A stretch of 64,000 bases of DNA from Novosphingobium arvoryzae (GCF_014652615.1 NZ_BMZD01000002.1:124001-188000), one strand, 5' to 3'. Counted from the first letter of the stretch, positions 43,168 through 53,725 are shown. A program made the numbers and translations. Notes: generated by a model not told the origin, from the letters alone.

Positions 43168-44757
43168 TTACGCGTCGGCCAGCTTGTAGTCCCGGAACCG
43201 GTCGCGCAGGTCCTTCTTGCTGATCTTGCCGGTGCCGGTGTGGGGAATGTCGTCCACGAACTCCACCGCGTCGGGCAGCCACCACTTGGCGACGTGCTGC
43301 GCCAGGTAATTGCGGATCTCCTCGGCAGTGGCGTCCACCCCGGCCTTTTTCACCACCACCAGAATCGGGCGCTCGTCCCACTTGGGGTGATAGATGCCGA
43401 TCGCGGCGGCTTCCGCCACGGCGGGGTGGCCGACAGCGGCGTTTTCCAGCTCGACCGAGCTGATCCATTCGCCGCCGGACTTGATCACGTCCTTGGTCCG
43501 GTCGGTCAGTTGCAGGGTGCCGTCCGGGTGGATCACCGCGACGTCGCCGGTGTCGAACCACTGCTCGGCGTCGGTCGCGTCCTTGTCCGCCTTGAAGTAG
43601 CGCTTGATCACCCACGGCCCGCGCACCTGCAGCGCGCCAGAGGTCTTGCCATCGCGCGGCAGGACTTCGCCGGGACCATCCAGGCTGACGCAGCGCAGTT
43701 CCACGCCGAAGGGCACGCGGCCCTGCATCTGCTTGATGTCGACCTGCTGCTCGAATGGCAGATCGTCCCAGTCGTGGGTCTTGGCGCCGGTGGTGCCGAT
43801 CGGGCTGGTTTCGGTCATGCCCCAGGCGTGGGCCACGTTGACGCCCGCCTTCATCAACCGCTCGATCATGAAGCGCGGCGCGGCGGAACCGCCGATGATC
43901 GCATGGCGCAGCGTCGGCAGGCTCGCGCCCGTCGCGTCCATGTGCTGGAACATCGAGAGCCACACCGTCGGCACCCCGGCCGAGTGCGTCACTCGTTCGC
44001 GGTTCATCAGCTCGGTCAGCACGGCCGCATCGTTGACGGCGGAGAACACGAACTTGATGCCAGCAGCCGCCCCGCCCCACGGCAGGCCCCAGCTGGCCGC
44101 GTGGAACATCGGCACCACCGGCAGCATGACCGAGCGCGCATCGAAATCAAAGATCGCCGGCTGCAGCCCGGTGATCGCGTGCAGGAACGTGCTGCGATGC
44201 TGATAGAGCACGCCCTTGGGATTGCCGGTGGTGCCGCTGGTATAGCACAGCATGCACGGATCGCGTTCGTCCCCGGTGGCCCAGGTGGTCTGGCCATCCT
44301 CGCCCCCGATCCAGTCCTCGAACTGGCCATCGTCATAGCAGATGTAGTGGCGGATGGTGGTCCAGCGCGGCTTCATCCGGTCGATGATCGGCTGGAACGC
44401 CTTGTCATAGAGCAGGACCTGGTCCTCGGCGTGGTTGGCGATGTATTCCAGCTGGTCGTCGAACAGGCGCGGGTTGATGGTGTGCAGCACCCCGCCCACG
44501 CCCACCGCGCCATACCAGGACACCAGGTGGCGGCTGTGGTTCATTGCCAGCGTGGCGATCCGGTCACCCACCTGCACGCCCAGCTTGCGCAGCGCCTGCG
44601 TCATGCGCAGCGCATCGTGGCGGATCCCGGCCCAGGTCGTGCGCGATTCGCTGCCGTCGGCCCAGCGCGTCACGATCTCCCGCGTGCCGTGTTCACGCGC
44701 GGCGTGATCGATGATGTGCGTGACCCGAAGGTCGAAATCCTGCATCGCTCCCAGCAT
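43168..44757 (-). CDS. Long-chain fatty acid-CoA ligase family
   Basis: A 529-residue adenylate-forming ligase that activates a carboxylic acid to acyl-AMP and then acyl-CoA. Motifs: P-loop [11 protein letters not shown] near residue 176, [39 protein letters not shown] and the catalytic lysine region [11 protein letters not shown] at the C-terminus. Close to medium/long-chain ligases (AlkK-like) by its length and HAAXWG segment. Specific chain length not readable. It is downstream of dnaE by 76 bp on the same strand. Confidence 0.92.
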   Translation of the reverse strand: MLGAMQDFDLRVTHIIDHAAREHGTREIVTRWADGSESRTTWAGIRHDALRMTQALRKLGVQVGDRIATLAMNHSRHLVSWYGAVGVGGVLHTINPRLFDDQLEYIANHAEDQVLLYDKAFQPIIDRMKPRWTTIRHYICYDDGQFEDWIGGEDGQTTWATGDERDPCMLCYTSGTTGNPKGVLYQHRSTFLHAITGLQPAIFDFDARSVMLPVVPMFHAASWGLPWGGAAAGIKFVFSAVNDAAVLTELMNRERVTHSAGVPTVWLSMFQHMDATGASLPTLRHAIIGGSAAPRFMIERLMKAGVNVAHAWGMTETSPIGTTGAKTHDWDDLPFEQQVDIKQMQGRVPFGVELRCVSLDGPGEVLPRDGKTSGALQVRGPWVIKRYFKADKDATDAEQWFDTGDVAVIHPDGTLQLTDRTKDVIKSGGEWISSVELENAAVGHPAVAEAAAIGIYHPKWDERPILVVVKKAGVDATAEEIRNYLAQHVAKWWLPDAVEFVDDIPHTGTGKISKKDLRDRFRDYKLADA

Positions 44758-44833
44758 TCTCTACTCCCATGTGCGCTTGCCCGCAGGCCCGGCGCGGTTC
44801 GTCCGCGCTCGCCCCGTGGCAAGGTGTGTTCGA

Positions 44834-47800
44834 TCAGGCGACCAGCCGCAAGTGGCTTGCCCCGCGCCGCGCCGTCAGCGACACATTGGCAATCCCTTCG
44901 ATGCTTGCCAAGCGTTCTGCAAGCTCGCCATCCAGCTGAAAGTCCGTACCCAGCCGGAAGGTGGGCTGTTCTTCCTGTCCGGTGATCAGCCGCGCGATCA
45001 CTTCGCCGCGCCCGCTGGCCCCGCGCACCAGCAGCATGGCCAGTTCCTGCAATGCGTCGATCCGGGCGATATCCAGCCGCAGGACCATGCTCGATGCGCT
45101 CTTGACCTCGCTCAGCGGGCGGGCGCCGCGCACGGTCACGCGCGGGGGTTCGTCCGGGCTGGGCGCGTCAAGCTCGACGTTGAGCAGGATGCACGTGCCC
45201 TCGCGCGCCCATTGCAGCATCGGTTCGACCAGCGATTCCTCGAAACAGGCGGCGCTGAACTGGCCGGAACTGTCGGAGAAATCGGCGCGGACAAAGTCGT
45301 TGCCCTTGCGCGTCTTGCCCTTGCTGACGCTTTCCACCATCGCCGCCATCACCGCGGCGGATCGCCCGCCGGCAACGCCGGATTCCATCAGGCTGGCATA
45401 AGACCGCGCGCCATTGGCCGAGGCCACCGCGCGCCACTGTTCCACGGGATGCGCGGCGAAATAGAAGCCGAAGTTCTCGCGCTCCTTCGCCATCTGCTCG
45501 GACCGGCTCCACGCCTCTGTCTCGACCAGCCGCAGCGATGGCGCGGCGTGATCCTCGCCGCCGAACAGCCCCGCCTGTCCGCTGCTGCGGGTCCGCTCCG
45601 CCTCGTCCGCGACGGCCAGAAGCATGTCGGCATTGGCCAGCACCTTGGCGCGGTTCGGCTCAAGGCTGTCAAACGCCCCGGCGGCGGCCAGCCCTTCCAG
45701 CTGGCGGCGGTTCATGCTGCCACTGGGCACGCGGCGGAACAGGTCTTCAAGGCTGCTGAACCAGCCGTGCGCCTCACGCTCCGCCACGATCGCGTCCATT
45801 GCCTTTTCGCCGACGTTGCGGATACCCGCCAGCGCATAGCGCACCGCATGGCCATCGTCGGTCCGCTCCACGGTGAATTCCGCCTCGGACCGGTTGATAT
45901 CCGGCCCGGCCAGCGCCAGTCCCGCCCGGCGCATGTCATCCACGAACACCGCCAGCTTTTCCGACTGGTGCATATCGAAGCACATCGCAGCGGCATAGAA
46001 TTCGTGCGGATAGTGCGTCTTCATCCACGCCGTCTGATAGGCCAGCAGCGCGTAGGCGGCAGCGTGGCTCTTGTTGAAGCCATAGCCCGCGAACTTGTCG
46101 ATCAAGTCGAACAGCTCGTTCGCCTTGGCCTTGTCGATCCCGGACACCTCGCGGCAGCCATCGACGAAGCGCTGGCGCTGCGCGTCCATTTCGGCCTGGA
46201 CCTTCTTGCCCATCGCGCGGCGCAGCAAGTCTGCATCGCCCAGCGAATAACCCGCAAGGATCTGCGCGGCCTGCATCACCTGTTCCTGGTAGACGAAGAT
46301 CCCGTACGTCTCGCTCAGGATCCCTTCCAGCTTGGGGTGCGGGTATTCAATGCTTTCCAGCCCGTTCTTGCGCCGCCCGAACAGCGGGATGTTGTCCATC
46401 GGCCCCGGTCGATAGAGCGAGACGAGCGCGATGATGTCGCCAAAGTTGGTCGGTTTCACCGCCGCCAGCGTGCGGCGCATCCCTTCGGATTCCAGCTGGA
46501 ACACGCCCACGGTGTCGCCGCGTTGCAGCAGCTCGTAGACTTGCGCGTCATCCCACGGCAGCGCGTCGAGCTGGATGTCGATCTCGCGCCGCTTCAGCAG
46601 GTCGGTCGCCTTGCGCAGCACCGACAGGGTTTTCAGGCCCAGAAAGTCGAACTTGATGAGGCCCGTGTCCTCGACATATTTCATGTCGAACTGGGTCACC
46701 GGCATGTCGGAGCGCGGATCGCGGTAGAGCGGGATCAGCTGCTCCAGCGGCCGGTCACCGATCACCACGCCCGCCGCGTGAGTGGAACTGTTGCGCGGCA
46801 TCCCCTCCAGCTGGATCGCCAGATCGATCAGCCGCTTCACATCGGGATCGTTGTCGTATTCGCGCTTGAACTCGGCCATGCCGTTCAGCGTGCGCGGGAC
46901 GGTCCACTGGTCGGTCGGATGGTTGGGCACCATCTTGCACAGCCGGTCGACCTGGCCATAGCTCATCTGCAGGATGCGCCCGCAGTCGCGCAGCACCGCG
47001 CGGGCCTTGAGTTTGCCGAAGGTGATGATCTGCGCCACCCGGTCCGCGCCGTATTTCTGCTGGACGTAACGGATCACCTCGCCGCGCCGGGTTTCGCAGA
47101 AGTCGATATCGAAGTCCGGCATCGAGACGCGTTCTGGGTTGAGGAAGCGTTCGAACAGCAGGCCCAGCCGGATCGGGTCGAGGTCGGTGATCAGCAACGC
47201 CCACGCCACCAGCGAGCCCGCGCCCGAACCGCGCCCCGGCCCCACCGGAATGCCGTTGTCCTTGGCCCACTTGATGAAGTCGGCCACGATCAGGAAGTAC
47301 CCGCAGAACCCCATGCGGGTGATGATGCCGACTTCGAAATCCAGCCGGTCGAAATAGACCTGCCGCTCCTCGGTCGAAAGCTCGCCATAAGGGGCCAGCC
47401 GTCGTTCCAGACCGGCGCGGGCATGCTCGGCCATCATCGCGGCCTCGCCTTCCTTGTCGCCCGCGAGGCTGGGCAGCAGCGCCTTGCGCTTCGGCGGCGA
47501 GAACGCGCAGCGCTGGGCGATGACCAGCGTGTTGGCGGTGGCTTCCGGCAGGTCCGCGAACAATTCGGCCATCGTCTCGGCCGGTTTCACCCAGTTTTCG
47601 GACATGGAGCGCGGCCGCTCCGCCGCGTCGACATGGGTCGAATTGGCAATGCAAAGCATCGCATCGTGCGCGGCGTGGAATCCGGCTTCCGCAAACTGCG
47701 CCGGGTTGGTGGCGACCAGCGGCAGATTGCGGGCATAGGCAAGGTCGATCAGCGCCTCTTCCGAAGCCTCCTCAACCGCCTCGCCGCGCCGGACGATCTC

Positions 47801-48301
47801 GATGTAAAGCCGCCCCGGAAACAGTACTTCCAGCTTTTCGGCATAGGCCTCGGCCCGCTCGTGCCGCCCCTCGGCCAGCAGCCGCGCCAGTGCGCCCTCC
47901 CCGCCGCCGGTCAACGCGATCAGCCCGTCGCTGTGGCCAGCGAAATCGGCCAGCGTGACGTGCGGGTCCAGTTCCAGCGGGCGGTCCAGGTGCGCGCGGC
48001 TGACCAGCCGGCACAGGTTCAGCCAGCCCGCGTCGTTCTGCACGATCAGCCCCAGCCAGTCGATCGGCCCGCCGCTTTCGCGCTGCACCGCCAGATAGGT
48101 GCCGACCAGCGGCTGGATGCCCGCATCCTTGCAGGCCGAGGCAAACGCCATCGCGCCGTACAGCCCGTTGCGATCGGTCATCGCGATGGCGGGAAAGCCG
48201 CGCTCCTTGGCCAGCTTGGCGATCGCCTTGGGATCGATCGCGCCGTCCAGCATCGAGTAGCTGGAAAAGACGCGCAAGGGGACAAAGGGAGCGTAGGCCA
48301 T
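44834..48301 (-). CDS. dnaE: DNA polymerase III alpha subunit (DnaE1)
   Basis: The replicative polymerase catalytic subunit, 1155 residues. The N-terminal PHP domain starts FVPLRVFSSYSMLDGAIDP, then the Pol beta-like palm with GPGRGSGAGSLVAWAL and PDFDIDFCE supplying catalytic aspartates, fingers with ETYGIFVYQEQVM, helix-hairpin-helix near RNVGEKAMD, and a C-terminal OB fold. The length and N-terminus fit the main replicase DnaE1 rather than the error-prone DnaE2/ImuC. It appears to be a single gene 65 bp downstream of the glutathione peroxidase gene's end. Confidence 0.97.
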   Translation of the reverse strand: MAYAPFVPLRVFSSYSMLDGAIDPKAIAKLAKERGFPAIAMTDRNGLYGAMAFASACKDAGIQPLVGTYLAVQRESGGPIDWLGLIVQNDAGWLNLCRLVSRAHLDRPLELDPHVTLADFAGHSDGLIALTGGGEGALARLLAEGRHERAEAYAEKLEVLFPGRLYIEIVRRGEAVEEASEEALIDLAYARNLPLVATNPAQFAEAGFHAAHDAMLCIANSTHVDAAERPRSMSENWVKPAETMAELFADLPEATANTLVIAQRCAFSPPKRKALLPSLAGDKEGEAAMMAEHARAGLERRLAPYGELSTEERQVYFDRLDFEVGIITRMGFCGYFLIVADFIKWAKDNGIPVGPGRGSGAGSLVAWALLITDLDPIRLGLLFERFLNPERVSMPDFDIDFCETRRGEVIRYVQQKYGADRVAQIITFGKLKARAVLRDCGRILQMSYGQVDRLCKMVPNHPTDQWTVPRTLNGMAEFKREYDNDPDVKRLIDLAIQLEGMPRNSSTHAAGVVIGDRPLEQLIPLYRDPRSDMPVTQFDMKYVEDTGLIKFDFLGLKTLSVLRKATDLLKRREIDIQLDALPWDDAQVYELLQRGDTVGVFQLESEGMRRTLAAVKPTNFGDIIALVSLYRPGPMDNIPLFGRRKNGLESIEYPHPKLEGILSETYGIFVYQEQVMQAAQILAGYSLGDADLLRRAMGKKVQAEMDAQRQRFVDGCREVSGIDKAKANELFDLIDKFAGYGFNKSHAAAYALLAYQTAWMKTHYPHEFYAAAMCFDMHQSEKLAVFVDDMRRAGLALAGPDINRSEAEFTVERTDDGHAVRYALAGIRNVGEKAMDAIVAEREAHGWFSSLEDLFRRVPSGSMNRRQLEGLAAAGAFDSLEPNRAKVLANADMLLAVADEAERTRSSGQAGLFGGEDHAAPSLRLVETEAWSRSEQMAKERENFGFYFAAHPVEQWRAVASANGARSYASLMESGVAGGRSAAVMAAMVESVSKGKTRKGNDFVRADFSDSSGQFSAACFEESLVEPMLQWAREGTCILLNVELDAPSPDEPPRVTVRGARPLSEVKSASSMVLRLDIARIDALQELAMLLVRGASGRGEVIARLITGQEEQPTFRLGTDFQLDGELAERLASIEGIANVSLTARRGASHLRLVA

Positions 48302-48366
48302 CGCGGCAGCCTAGGCCGCAATCGACGATTCGGGCAGTGCCGCCGCGCCGCTTTTTCCCCAGCGTT

Positions 48367-48846
48367 TCAGAGCAACGCTTCGATGTCCCGTTCCAGCGCT
48401 TCGGGCTTGTCGGTCGGGGCATAGCGGCGCACCACCTTGCCGTCGCGGTCGATCAGGAACTTGGTGAAGTTCCACTTGACCGACTTCGTCCCCATCAGCC
48501 CCGGCGCTTCGGCCTTGAGCCAGTCATACAGCGGATCGGCCTTGTCGCCGTTGACGTCGATCTTGGCCATCAGCGGGAAGGTGACGTCGTACTTCAGGCT
48601 GCAGAAGTTGGCGATTTCCTCGGCATTGCCGGGTTCCTGCGCGCCGAACTGGTTGCAGGGAAAGGCGATGACTTCAAAGCCGCGCTCCGCATACTTGCGA
48701 TAGAGCGCTTCCAGCCCTTCATACTGCGGGGTGAAGCCGCACTTGCTGGCGGTGTTGACGATCAGCAGCACCTTGCCCGCCTTTTCCGACAGGTCGAGCG
48801 TTTCCCCGCCCGGCAGCTTAGCCTTGAAATCGGCAATCGTCTTCAT
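48367..48846 (-). CDS. Glutathione peroxidase family (cysteine type)
   Basis: A 159-residue thiol peroxidase. Catalytic Cys in [11 protein letters not shown] (cysteine, not selenocysteine), Gln in [11 protein letters not shown], and Trp/Asn in [10 protein letters not shown] complete the tetrad. Bacterial members of this type usually draw electrons from thioredoxin. No signal peptide, so cytoplasmic. Its ATG overlaps the end of lolD by 4 bases; the link to lipoprotein sorting is likely only by operon packing. Confidence 0.94.
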   Translation of the reverse strand: MKTIADFKAKLPGGETLDLSEKAGKVLLIVNTASKCGFTPQYEGLEALYRKYAERGFEVIAFPCNQFGAQEPGNAEEIANFCSLKYDVTFPLMAKIDVNGDKADPLYDWLKAEAPGLMGTKSVKWNFTKFLIDRDGKVVRRYAPTDKPEALERDIEALL

Positions 48847-49517
48847 TCCAGCACTCCCTCATGCAGCCGCACCACCCGGTCCATCGACCGCGCCAGCCGT
48901 TCGTTATGGGTCGCGACCAGCGCCGCGCTGCCTTCATCACGCACGAGTTTCAGAAACTCGGCAAGCACTTTGTCGGCGGTCGCCTCGTCGAGGTTGCCGG
49001 TCGGCTCGTCCGCCAGCACCAGCGCGGGCTTGTTGGCCAGCGCGCGGGCAACGGCGACGCGCTGCTGCTCACCGCCCGACAGCTGGCTCGGCCGGTGGTC
49101 CAGCCGCTGCCCCAGCCCCAGCGCGCCCAGCAATTCGCGCGCCCGGTCCTGCGCGGCGGCGAGCGGCTTGTCGGCCACCAGCTGCGGCAGGACGACGTTT
49201 TCCAGCGCGGTGAAATCGGGCAGCAGGTGATGGAACTGATAGACGAACCCCACCCGGTCGCGCCGCAGCGCGGTGCGCGCATCGCCATCGAGCGCGGAGG
49301 CATCGGTCCCGGCAATGTCGATCCGCCCGCCAAAGCCGCCTTCCAGCAGCCCGACGGCTTGCAGCAGGGTCGACTTGCCCGACCCCGACGGCCCCAACAG
49401 CGCGACGATCTCTCCGGGCTGGACCGCAAGGTTGACGCCGCGCAGCACGTCGATCCGCACCCCGCCCTGTTCGAAGCTGCGGGTCAGGTTCGTCAGCTGG
49501 ACAACGGGATCATTCAT
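48843..49517 (-). CDS. lolD: Lipoprotein-releasing ABC transporter ATPase LolD
   Basis: The 224-residue ATPase of LolCDE, which pulls outer-membrane lipoproteins from the inner membrane and hands them to LolA. Walker [11 protein letters not shown]-loop [12 protein letters not shown] (a LolD-type stretch), signature LSGGEQQR, Walker [12 protein letters not shown] and the switch His in ATHNERLA are all intact. It overlaps the permease gene by 8 bases upstream and the peroxidase gene by 4 downstream. Confidence 0.95.
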   Translation of the reverse strand: MNDPVVQLTNLTRSFEQGGVRIDVLRGVNLAVQPGEIVALLGPSGSGKSTLLQAVGLLEGGFGGRIDIAGTDASALDGDARTALRRDRVGFVYQFHHLLPDFTALENVVLPQLVADKPLAAAQDRARELLGALGLGQRLDHRPSQLSGGEQQRVAVARALANKPALVLADEPTGNLDEATADKVLAEFLKLVRDEGSAALVATHNERLARSMDRVVRLHEGVLE

Positions 49518-50751
49518 AACGCAGCACCTGCACGGGATCGGTGCTCGCCGCCTTGAACGCGGGGTAGAGCGTGGCGAGGAAGCTGAACAGCAGCGCCATG
49601 ATGCAGATGATGGCGATCTCCACCGGGTCGGAGCGGCTGGGCAGCTCGGTCAGGAACCGGATCGAAGGGTCCCACAGGTTCTGCCCGGTGACGAACTCCA
49701 CCGCGCGCACCACCGACTGGCGGAAATAGAGGAAGATGAAGCCCAGCCCCAGCCCGGTGAACGTCCCCAGCGCGCCGATCAGGAAGCCCGCCGTCACGAA
49801 GATCTTCAGCAGGCTGCGCCGCGATGCGCCCATCGTGCGCAGGATCGCGATGTCGCGGGTCTTGGCCCGCACGAGCATGATCAGCGACGAGAGAATGTTG
49901 AACACTGCGACCAGCACGATGATCGAAAGGACGACGAACATCGCCACCCGCTCCACCGCCAGCGCCTCGAACAGGCTGGCGTTGATCGTCTTCCAGTCGG
50001 TCACCACGGCCCGCCCCGCCAGCTTCTGCGCCACGGGGGCAAGGATTTCGGACACGCGGTCCGGGTCGGTCACCTGCACTTCGATCATGCCGACGCTGTC
50101 GCCCGCCAGCAGGAGCGTCTGCGCATCACGCATCGGCATGACGACGAAGCGCTCGTCGAAATCATAGACCCCGATCTCGAAGATCGCGGCCACTTCATAG
50201 GCAATTTCGCGCGGAACCGTGCCGAATGGGGTGGAGCGGCCCTGCGGGTTGATGATGGTGATCGAATCGCCCACCCGCAGCCCCAGGTTCTGCGCCAGCT
50301 GCGATCCCACGGCGACCTTGCCCGCATCGGCCTGGAGCGGGGAAAGCGCGCCCGCGATCACTTTCGGCCCCAGCCGCTGAATGTCCTCCTGCGTGTTGCC
50401 ACGCGCGAACACCGCCTCGACCCGGCCGTTGAAGCTGCCCAGCAGGGGCTGCTCGATCAGCGGGGATGCGCTGGTGACTTCGGGCGTGGCCTTTACGTCG
50501 GCCAGCACTTCGCGCCAGTTATCCAGCCGCCCGCCATAGGCCTGAACGATGGCATGGCCGTTCAGGCCGACGATCTTGTCGAACAGTTCGGCGCGAAAGC
50601 CGTTCATCACGCTCATCACGATGACCAGCGCCGCCACGCCCAGCGCCACCGCGACCAGGCTGATGCCGGCGACCAGCGCAATGAAGGCCTCGCCCCGTCC
50701 GGGCAGCATGTAACGCTTGGCAATCGTCCATTCGAAAGGGGTCAGGATCAA
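49510..50751 (-). CDS. lolC: Lipoprotein-releasing ABC transporter permease LolC/E
   Basis: A 413-residue MacB/FtsX-type permease: one N-terminal helix ([25 protein letters not shown] region), a large periplasmic domain (about 45-265), then three helices at the C-terminus. The pattern [22 protein letters not shown] and [18 protein letters not shown] identifies LolC/LolE. Only one permease is encoded; many alphaproteobacteria use a single LolC/E (sometimes named LolF) as a homodimer. Divergent from purF across 213 bp. Confidence 0.93.
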   Translation of the reverse strand: MILTPFEWTIAKRYMLPGRGEAFIALVAGISLVAVALGVAALVIVMSVMNGFRAELFDKIVGLNGHAIVQAYGGRLDNWREVLADVKATPEVTSASPLIEQPLLGSFNGRVEAVFARGNTQEDIQRLGPKVIAGALSPLQADAGKVAVGSQLAQNLGLRVGDSITIINPQGRSTPFGTVPREIAYEVAAIFEIGVYDFDERFVVMPMRDAQTLLLAGDSVGMIEVQVTDPDRVSEILAPVAQKLAGRAVVTDWKTINASLFEALAVERVAMFVVLSIIVLVAVFNILSSLIMLVRAKTRDIAILRTMGASRRSLLKIFVTAGFLIGALGTFTGLGLGFIFLYFRQSVVRAVEFVTGQNLWDPSIRFLTELPSRSDPVEIAIICIMALLFSFLATLYPAFKAASTDPVQVLRYE

Positions 50752-50831
50752 GCTTCGGTCCCGTCAGGTTGGCCCGGCGCGCGGGGCAGGACCGAGGATT
50801 TAGGGGGATCGGCCGCGCAGGGCAATGCCCC

Positions 50832-50916
50832 CCTTGTTTCCGGCCTTGGTTCCGGAGCACTCGTTTCCAGCGGCCTTGCTTTCCCCCGCCCTTGCTTTCC
50901 CTCACCCTTGCTTTCC
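50832..50916 (+). repeat. Degenerate short repeats upstream of purF
   Basis: CCTTGCTTTCC occurs three times with a 16-bp period (50874, 50890, 50906), preceded by the variants CCTTGTTTCC (50832) and CCTTGGTTCC (50844). They lie in the 213-bp gap shared by divergent lolC and purF. No purine riboswitch-like fold is apparent to me. Confidence 0.7.
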
Positions 50917-50964
50917 AACGCGCATGGGGCCAAAGCGGCGCCAGCACTGGCCGGGCGAATCCTC

Positions 50965-52437
50965 ATGAACGTGACACACCCCTTTTTCGACGCGGATGGC
51001 GACAAGCTCCGCGAGGAATGCGGCATTTTCGGCGTCATTGGCGCGCGTGATGCGGCGGCAATGACGGCGCTGGGGCTCCACGCGCTCCAGCATCGCGGGC
51101 AGGAAGCCTGCGGCATCGTCAGCCTTGATGGCCGCGAATTCTATGCGCACCGGGGCATCGGCCACGTCGCGCAGGTCTTTTCCGACAACGGCATCTTCGA
51201 ACAATTGCCCGGCTCGGTCGCATCGGGCCACGTGCGCTATTCCACCACTGGCGGATCGGGGCTGCGCAACATCCAGCCGCTGTTCGCCGATCTGGCGGCG
51301 GGCGGCTTTTCCATCGCGCACAATGGCAACATCTCCAACGCGATGACGCTGAAGCGCGAACTGGTGTCCAAGGGTTCGATCTTCCAGTCGACGTCGGACA
51401 CCGAAGTCATCATCCACCTGATCGCGACCAGCCGATTCCACAAGCTGCTGGACCGCTTCGTCGATGCGCTGCGCATGATCGAAGGGGCCTATTCGCTGAT
51501 CTGCATGACGCCCAAGCGCCTGATCGCCTGCCGCGACCCGCTGGGCATCCGCCCGCTGGTGATGGGCCGGATCGGCGATGCCACCGTGTTCGCCAGCGAA
51601 TCGGTTGCGCTCGATGTGGTCGGCGCGGAATTCGTGCGCGAGGTCGAACCCGGCGAAATCGTCGAAGTGCGCACCGATGGCCGGATCACCAGCCACCGCC
51701 CGTTCGGCGAAACCTCTGCCCGGCCCTGCATTTTCGAGCACGTCTATTTCAGCCGCCCGGATTCGGTCATGGGTGGCAATTCCGTCTATGAAGTGCGCCG
51801 CCAGATCGGCGCGGAACTGGCGATCGAGGCCCCGGTCGAGGCGGACCTGGTGGTCCCCGTGCCGGACAGCGGCGTGCCCGCGGCGATCGGGTATGCCCAG
51901 CAGAGCGGCATTCCCTTTGGCCTGGGAATCATCCGTTCGCACTATGTCGGGCGCACTTTCATCCAGCCGTCGGACGGCGCGCGCCACGCCGATGTAAAGC
52001 GCAAGCACAACGCCAACCGCGCGCTGGTGGAAGGCAAGCGGATCGTGCTGATCGACGATTCGATCGTGCGCGGCACGACCTCGATGAAGATCGTGCAGAT
52101 GATGCGCGACGCGGGCGCGGCCGAAGTGCACATGCGCATTGCCAGCCCGCCCACGGTGCACAGCTGCTTCTATGGCGTCGATACGCCGGAACGCTCCAAG
52201 CTGCTGGCCGCGCGGATGAACATCGCGGAAATGACGCAGTTCATCCATGCCGACAGCCTGGCCTTCGTCTCCATCGACGGTCTGTATCGCGCGGTCGGGG
52301 AAAGGCAGCGTTCTGCCGCCTGCCCGCAGCATTGCGACGCCTGCTTCACCGGGGACTATCCCACCAGCCTGACCGACCTGGCCGAGCGTGACAACGCTGC
52401 CGACCAGCTGACCCTGCCGGTCGGACAGGTCGCATGA
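50965..52437 (+). CDS. purF: Amidophosphoribosyltransferase
   Basis: First committed enzyme of purine synthesis: transfers ammonia from glutamine to PRPP. The 490-residue protein is of the Bacillus type, with an 18-residue propeptide before the catalytic Cys19 (REECGIFGV), an Ntn glutaminase domain (HALQHRGQEACGI, GHVRYST), and a phosphoribosyltransferase domain with IVLIDDSIVRGTTS. Cysteines in CPQHCDACF near the end fit the iron-sulfur ligands of this type. Stop overlaps the next gene by 4 bases. Confidence 0.97.
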   Translation: MNVTHPFFDADGDKLREECGIFGVIGARDAAAMTALGLHALQHRGQEACGIVSLDGREFYAHRGIGHVAQVFSDNGIFEQLPGSVASGHVRYSTTGGSGLRNIQPLFADLAAGGFSIAHNGNISNAMTLKRELVSKGSIFQSTSDTEVIIHLIATSRFHKLLDRFVDALRMIEGAYSLICMTPKRLIACRDPLGIRPLVMGRIGDATVFASESVALDVVGAEFVREVEPGEIVEVRTDGRITSHRPFGETSARPCIFEHVYFSRPDSVMGGNSVYEVRRQIGAELAIEAPVEADLVVPVPDSGVPAAIGYAQQSGIPFGLGIIRSHYVGRTFIQPSDGARHADVKRKHNANRALVEGKRIVLIDDSIVRGTTSMKIVQMMRDAGAAEVHMRIASPPTVHSCFYGVDTPERSKLLAARMNIAEMTQFIHADSLAFVSIDGLYRAVGERQRSAACPQHCDACFTGDYPTSLTDLAERDNAADQLTLPVGQVA

Positions 52438-53147
52438 CCGATCTGGCCGGACAAGTCGCGCTCGTCACCGGGGCGAGCGGAGGGATCGGTGCGGCCACGG
52501 CCGAGGCGCTGGCTGCGGCAGGCGCGCACGTGGTGCTGACCGGCCGCGATACCCGCGCGCTGGAAGCGGTCGAGGAGCGGATTTTCGCCGCCGGCGGCCA
52601 TGCCACCATCGCGCCGGTCGACCTGGCCGAAGCGGACGGGATTGCCCGGCTGGCGCAGGCCATTGCCGGGCGCTGGAGCGCACTCGACATCCTGGTGCAC
52701 TGCGCCGCCACCCTGCCCCAGCTGACCCCGGTCACCGCGATCGACCAGTCCACCCTGTCCAAGGCGCTGACGATCAACGTCCTCGCCACGCAGGCCCTGA
52801 TCGCGCAGTTCGATCCGCTGCTGCGCAAGGCCGCCGATCCGCGGTTCCTGTACCTGACCACCAGCGTCGCCACCGCCCCGCGCGCGTTCTGGGGGGCCTA
52901 TGCCGCCAGCAAGGCCGCCGCCGAAACGCTGGTCGATTGCTATGCGCAGGAAGTGCGCAATGCCGGCAAGGTGCGCGTGGGCATCATCGATCCGGGCGCG
53001 ACCCGCACGGCGATGCGCGCCAAGGCCTATCCGGGCGAAGATCCGCAGACGGTGAAGCTGCCGTCGGTCGTGGCGGAGCGGATGGTAACCCTGCTTGGTG
53101 AACAATTCGCCAGCCCGCACCGCGAACGGGTTAACCAGTCTTCATAA
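52434..53147 (+). CDS. SDR family oxidoreductase
   Basis: A 237-residue classical short-chain dehydrogenase: TGASGGIGAATAEAL, strand 2 ending in TGRDTRAL (Arg suggests NADP), HCAATLPQ, catalytic Ser in LTTSVATAPR and YAASK with the catalytic Tyr/Lys. ATGA overlap with purF couples the two, an arrangement common in sphingomonads. Substrate unknown; no evidence that it serves purine synthesis. Confidence 0.88.
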   Translation: MTDLAGQVALVTGASGGIGAATAEALAAAGAHVVLTGRDTRALEAVEERIFAAGGHATIAPVDLAEADGIARLAQAIAGRWSALDILVHCAATLPQLTPVTAIDQSTLSKALTINVLATQALIAQFDPLLRKAADPRFLYLTTSVATAPRAFWGAYAASKAAAETLVDCYAQEVRNAGKVRVGIIDPGATRTAMRAKAYPGEDPQTVKLPSVVAERMVTLLGEQFASPHRERVNQSS

Positions 53148-53230
53148 ATTCGTCGCAACCAGACAGCGCGATACTTTGCAAAGGCTGTCGGGAAAGACAG
53201 TGGCAAGCAAAGCAGCAGGGGTTGCAGACG

Positions 53231-53590
53231 ATGAGTGATTACCTGATCCAGACGCGAGATCCCTATTTCACCGCAGCGCAGGAAGACCGCTGCGCGCCGC
53301 GCACCCGCATTTCGATCCCCGCAACGCTGCGCATGTCGGGCGGGCGCGGATTCCAGTCGGTGGTGCACGATCTGTCGCTCAGCGGCTTTTGCGCTGCGGC
53401 GGTCAACCGGATCACGCCGGGCACGGTCTGCTGGCTGACGCTGCCGGGGCTGGAATCCCTGCAGGGCGAAGTGATCTGGTGGGACAACAGCCTGGTCGGC
53501 TGCGCGTTCAACCAGATGCTCAGCCCGATCGTGCTGGACAACCTGCTGATGCGCTGGCGGCCGGAAACGGCGTATCGCCCGCTTGCCTAG
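53231..53590 (+). CDS. PilZ domain protein (plus strand)
   Basis: A 119-residue single PilZ domain, a c-di-GMP receptor fold. The binding signature is visible: RCAPRTRISIPATL (RxxxR-type) and HDLSLSGF (DxSxxG). The second half, WLTLPGLESLQGEV and NQMLSPIVLDNLLMRW, closely resembles the facing minus-strand PilZ gene, so the two are paralogs. Such proteins often modulate motility or exopolysaccharide. The ATG is used rather than the TTG nine bases earlier. Its end is part of a 24-bp tandem duplication. Confidence 0.87.
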   Translation: MSDYLIQTRDPYFTAAQEDRCAPRTRISIPATLRMSGGRGFQSVVHDLSLSGFCAAAVNRITPGTVCWLTLPGLESLQGEVIWWDNSLVGCAFNQMLSPIVLDNLLMRWRPETAYRPLA

Positions 53591-53624
53591 GATCATGTGA
53601 GCCCGCTTGCCTAGGATCATGTGA
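53577..53624 (+). repeat. 24-bp exact tandem duplication at the PilZ gene end
   Basis: GCCCGCTTGCCTAGGATCAT plus GTGA occurs at 53577-53600 and again at 53601-53624. The first copy holds the last codons and TAG stop of the plus-strand PilZ gene; the second copy repeats them outside the frame end. It looks recent because the copies are identical. Confidence 0.9.
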
Positions 53625-53635
53625 GCCCCCCGGCG

Positions 53636-53702
53636 GTTCCCGTCCGGTCAGTCAAGCACGGATCGCGCTCCCCCCGGAGCGAACCGTTGGCCGGGCGGGA
53701 AC
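53636..53702. terminator. Long hairpin between the convergent PilZ genes
   Basis: GTTCCCGTCCGG (53636-53647) and CCGGGCGGGAAC (53691-53702) pair at 11 of 12 positions, with an inner GCTCC/GGAGC hairpin. There is no clear T run on either strand. Placed between two convergent genes it can act as a bidirectional stop or an mRNA 3'-end stabiliser. Confidence 0.5.
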
Positions 53703-53725
53703 TCGCGCCCGACGGGTGCGGCACC

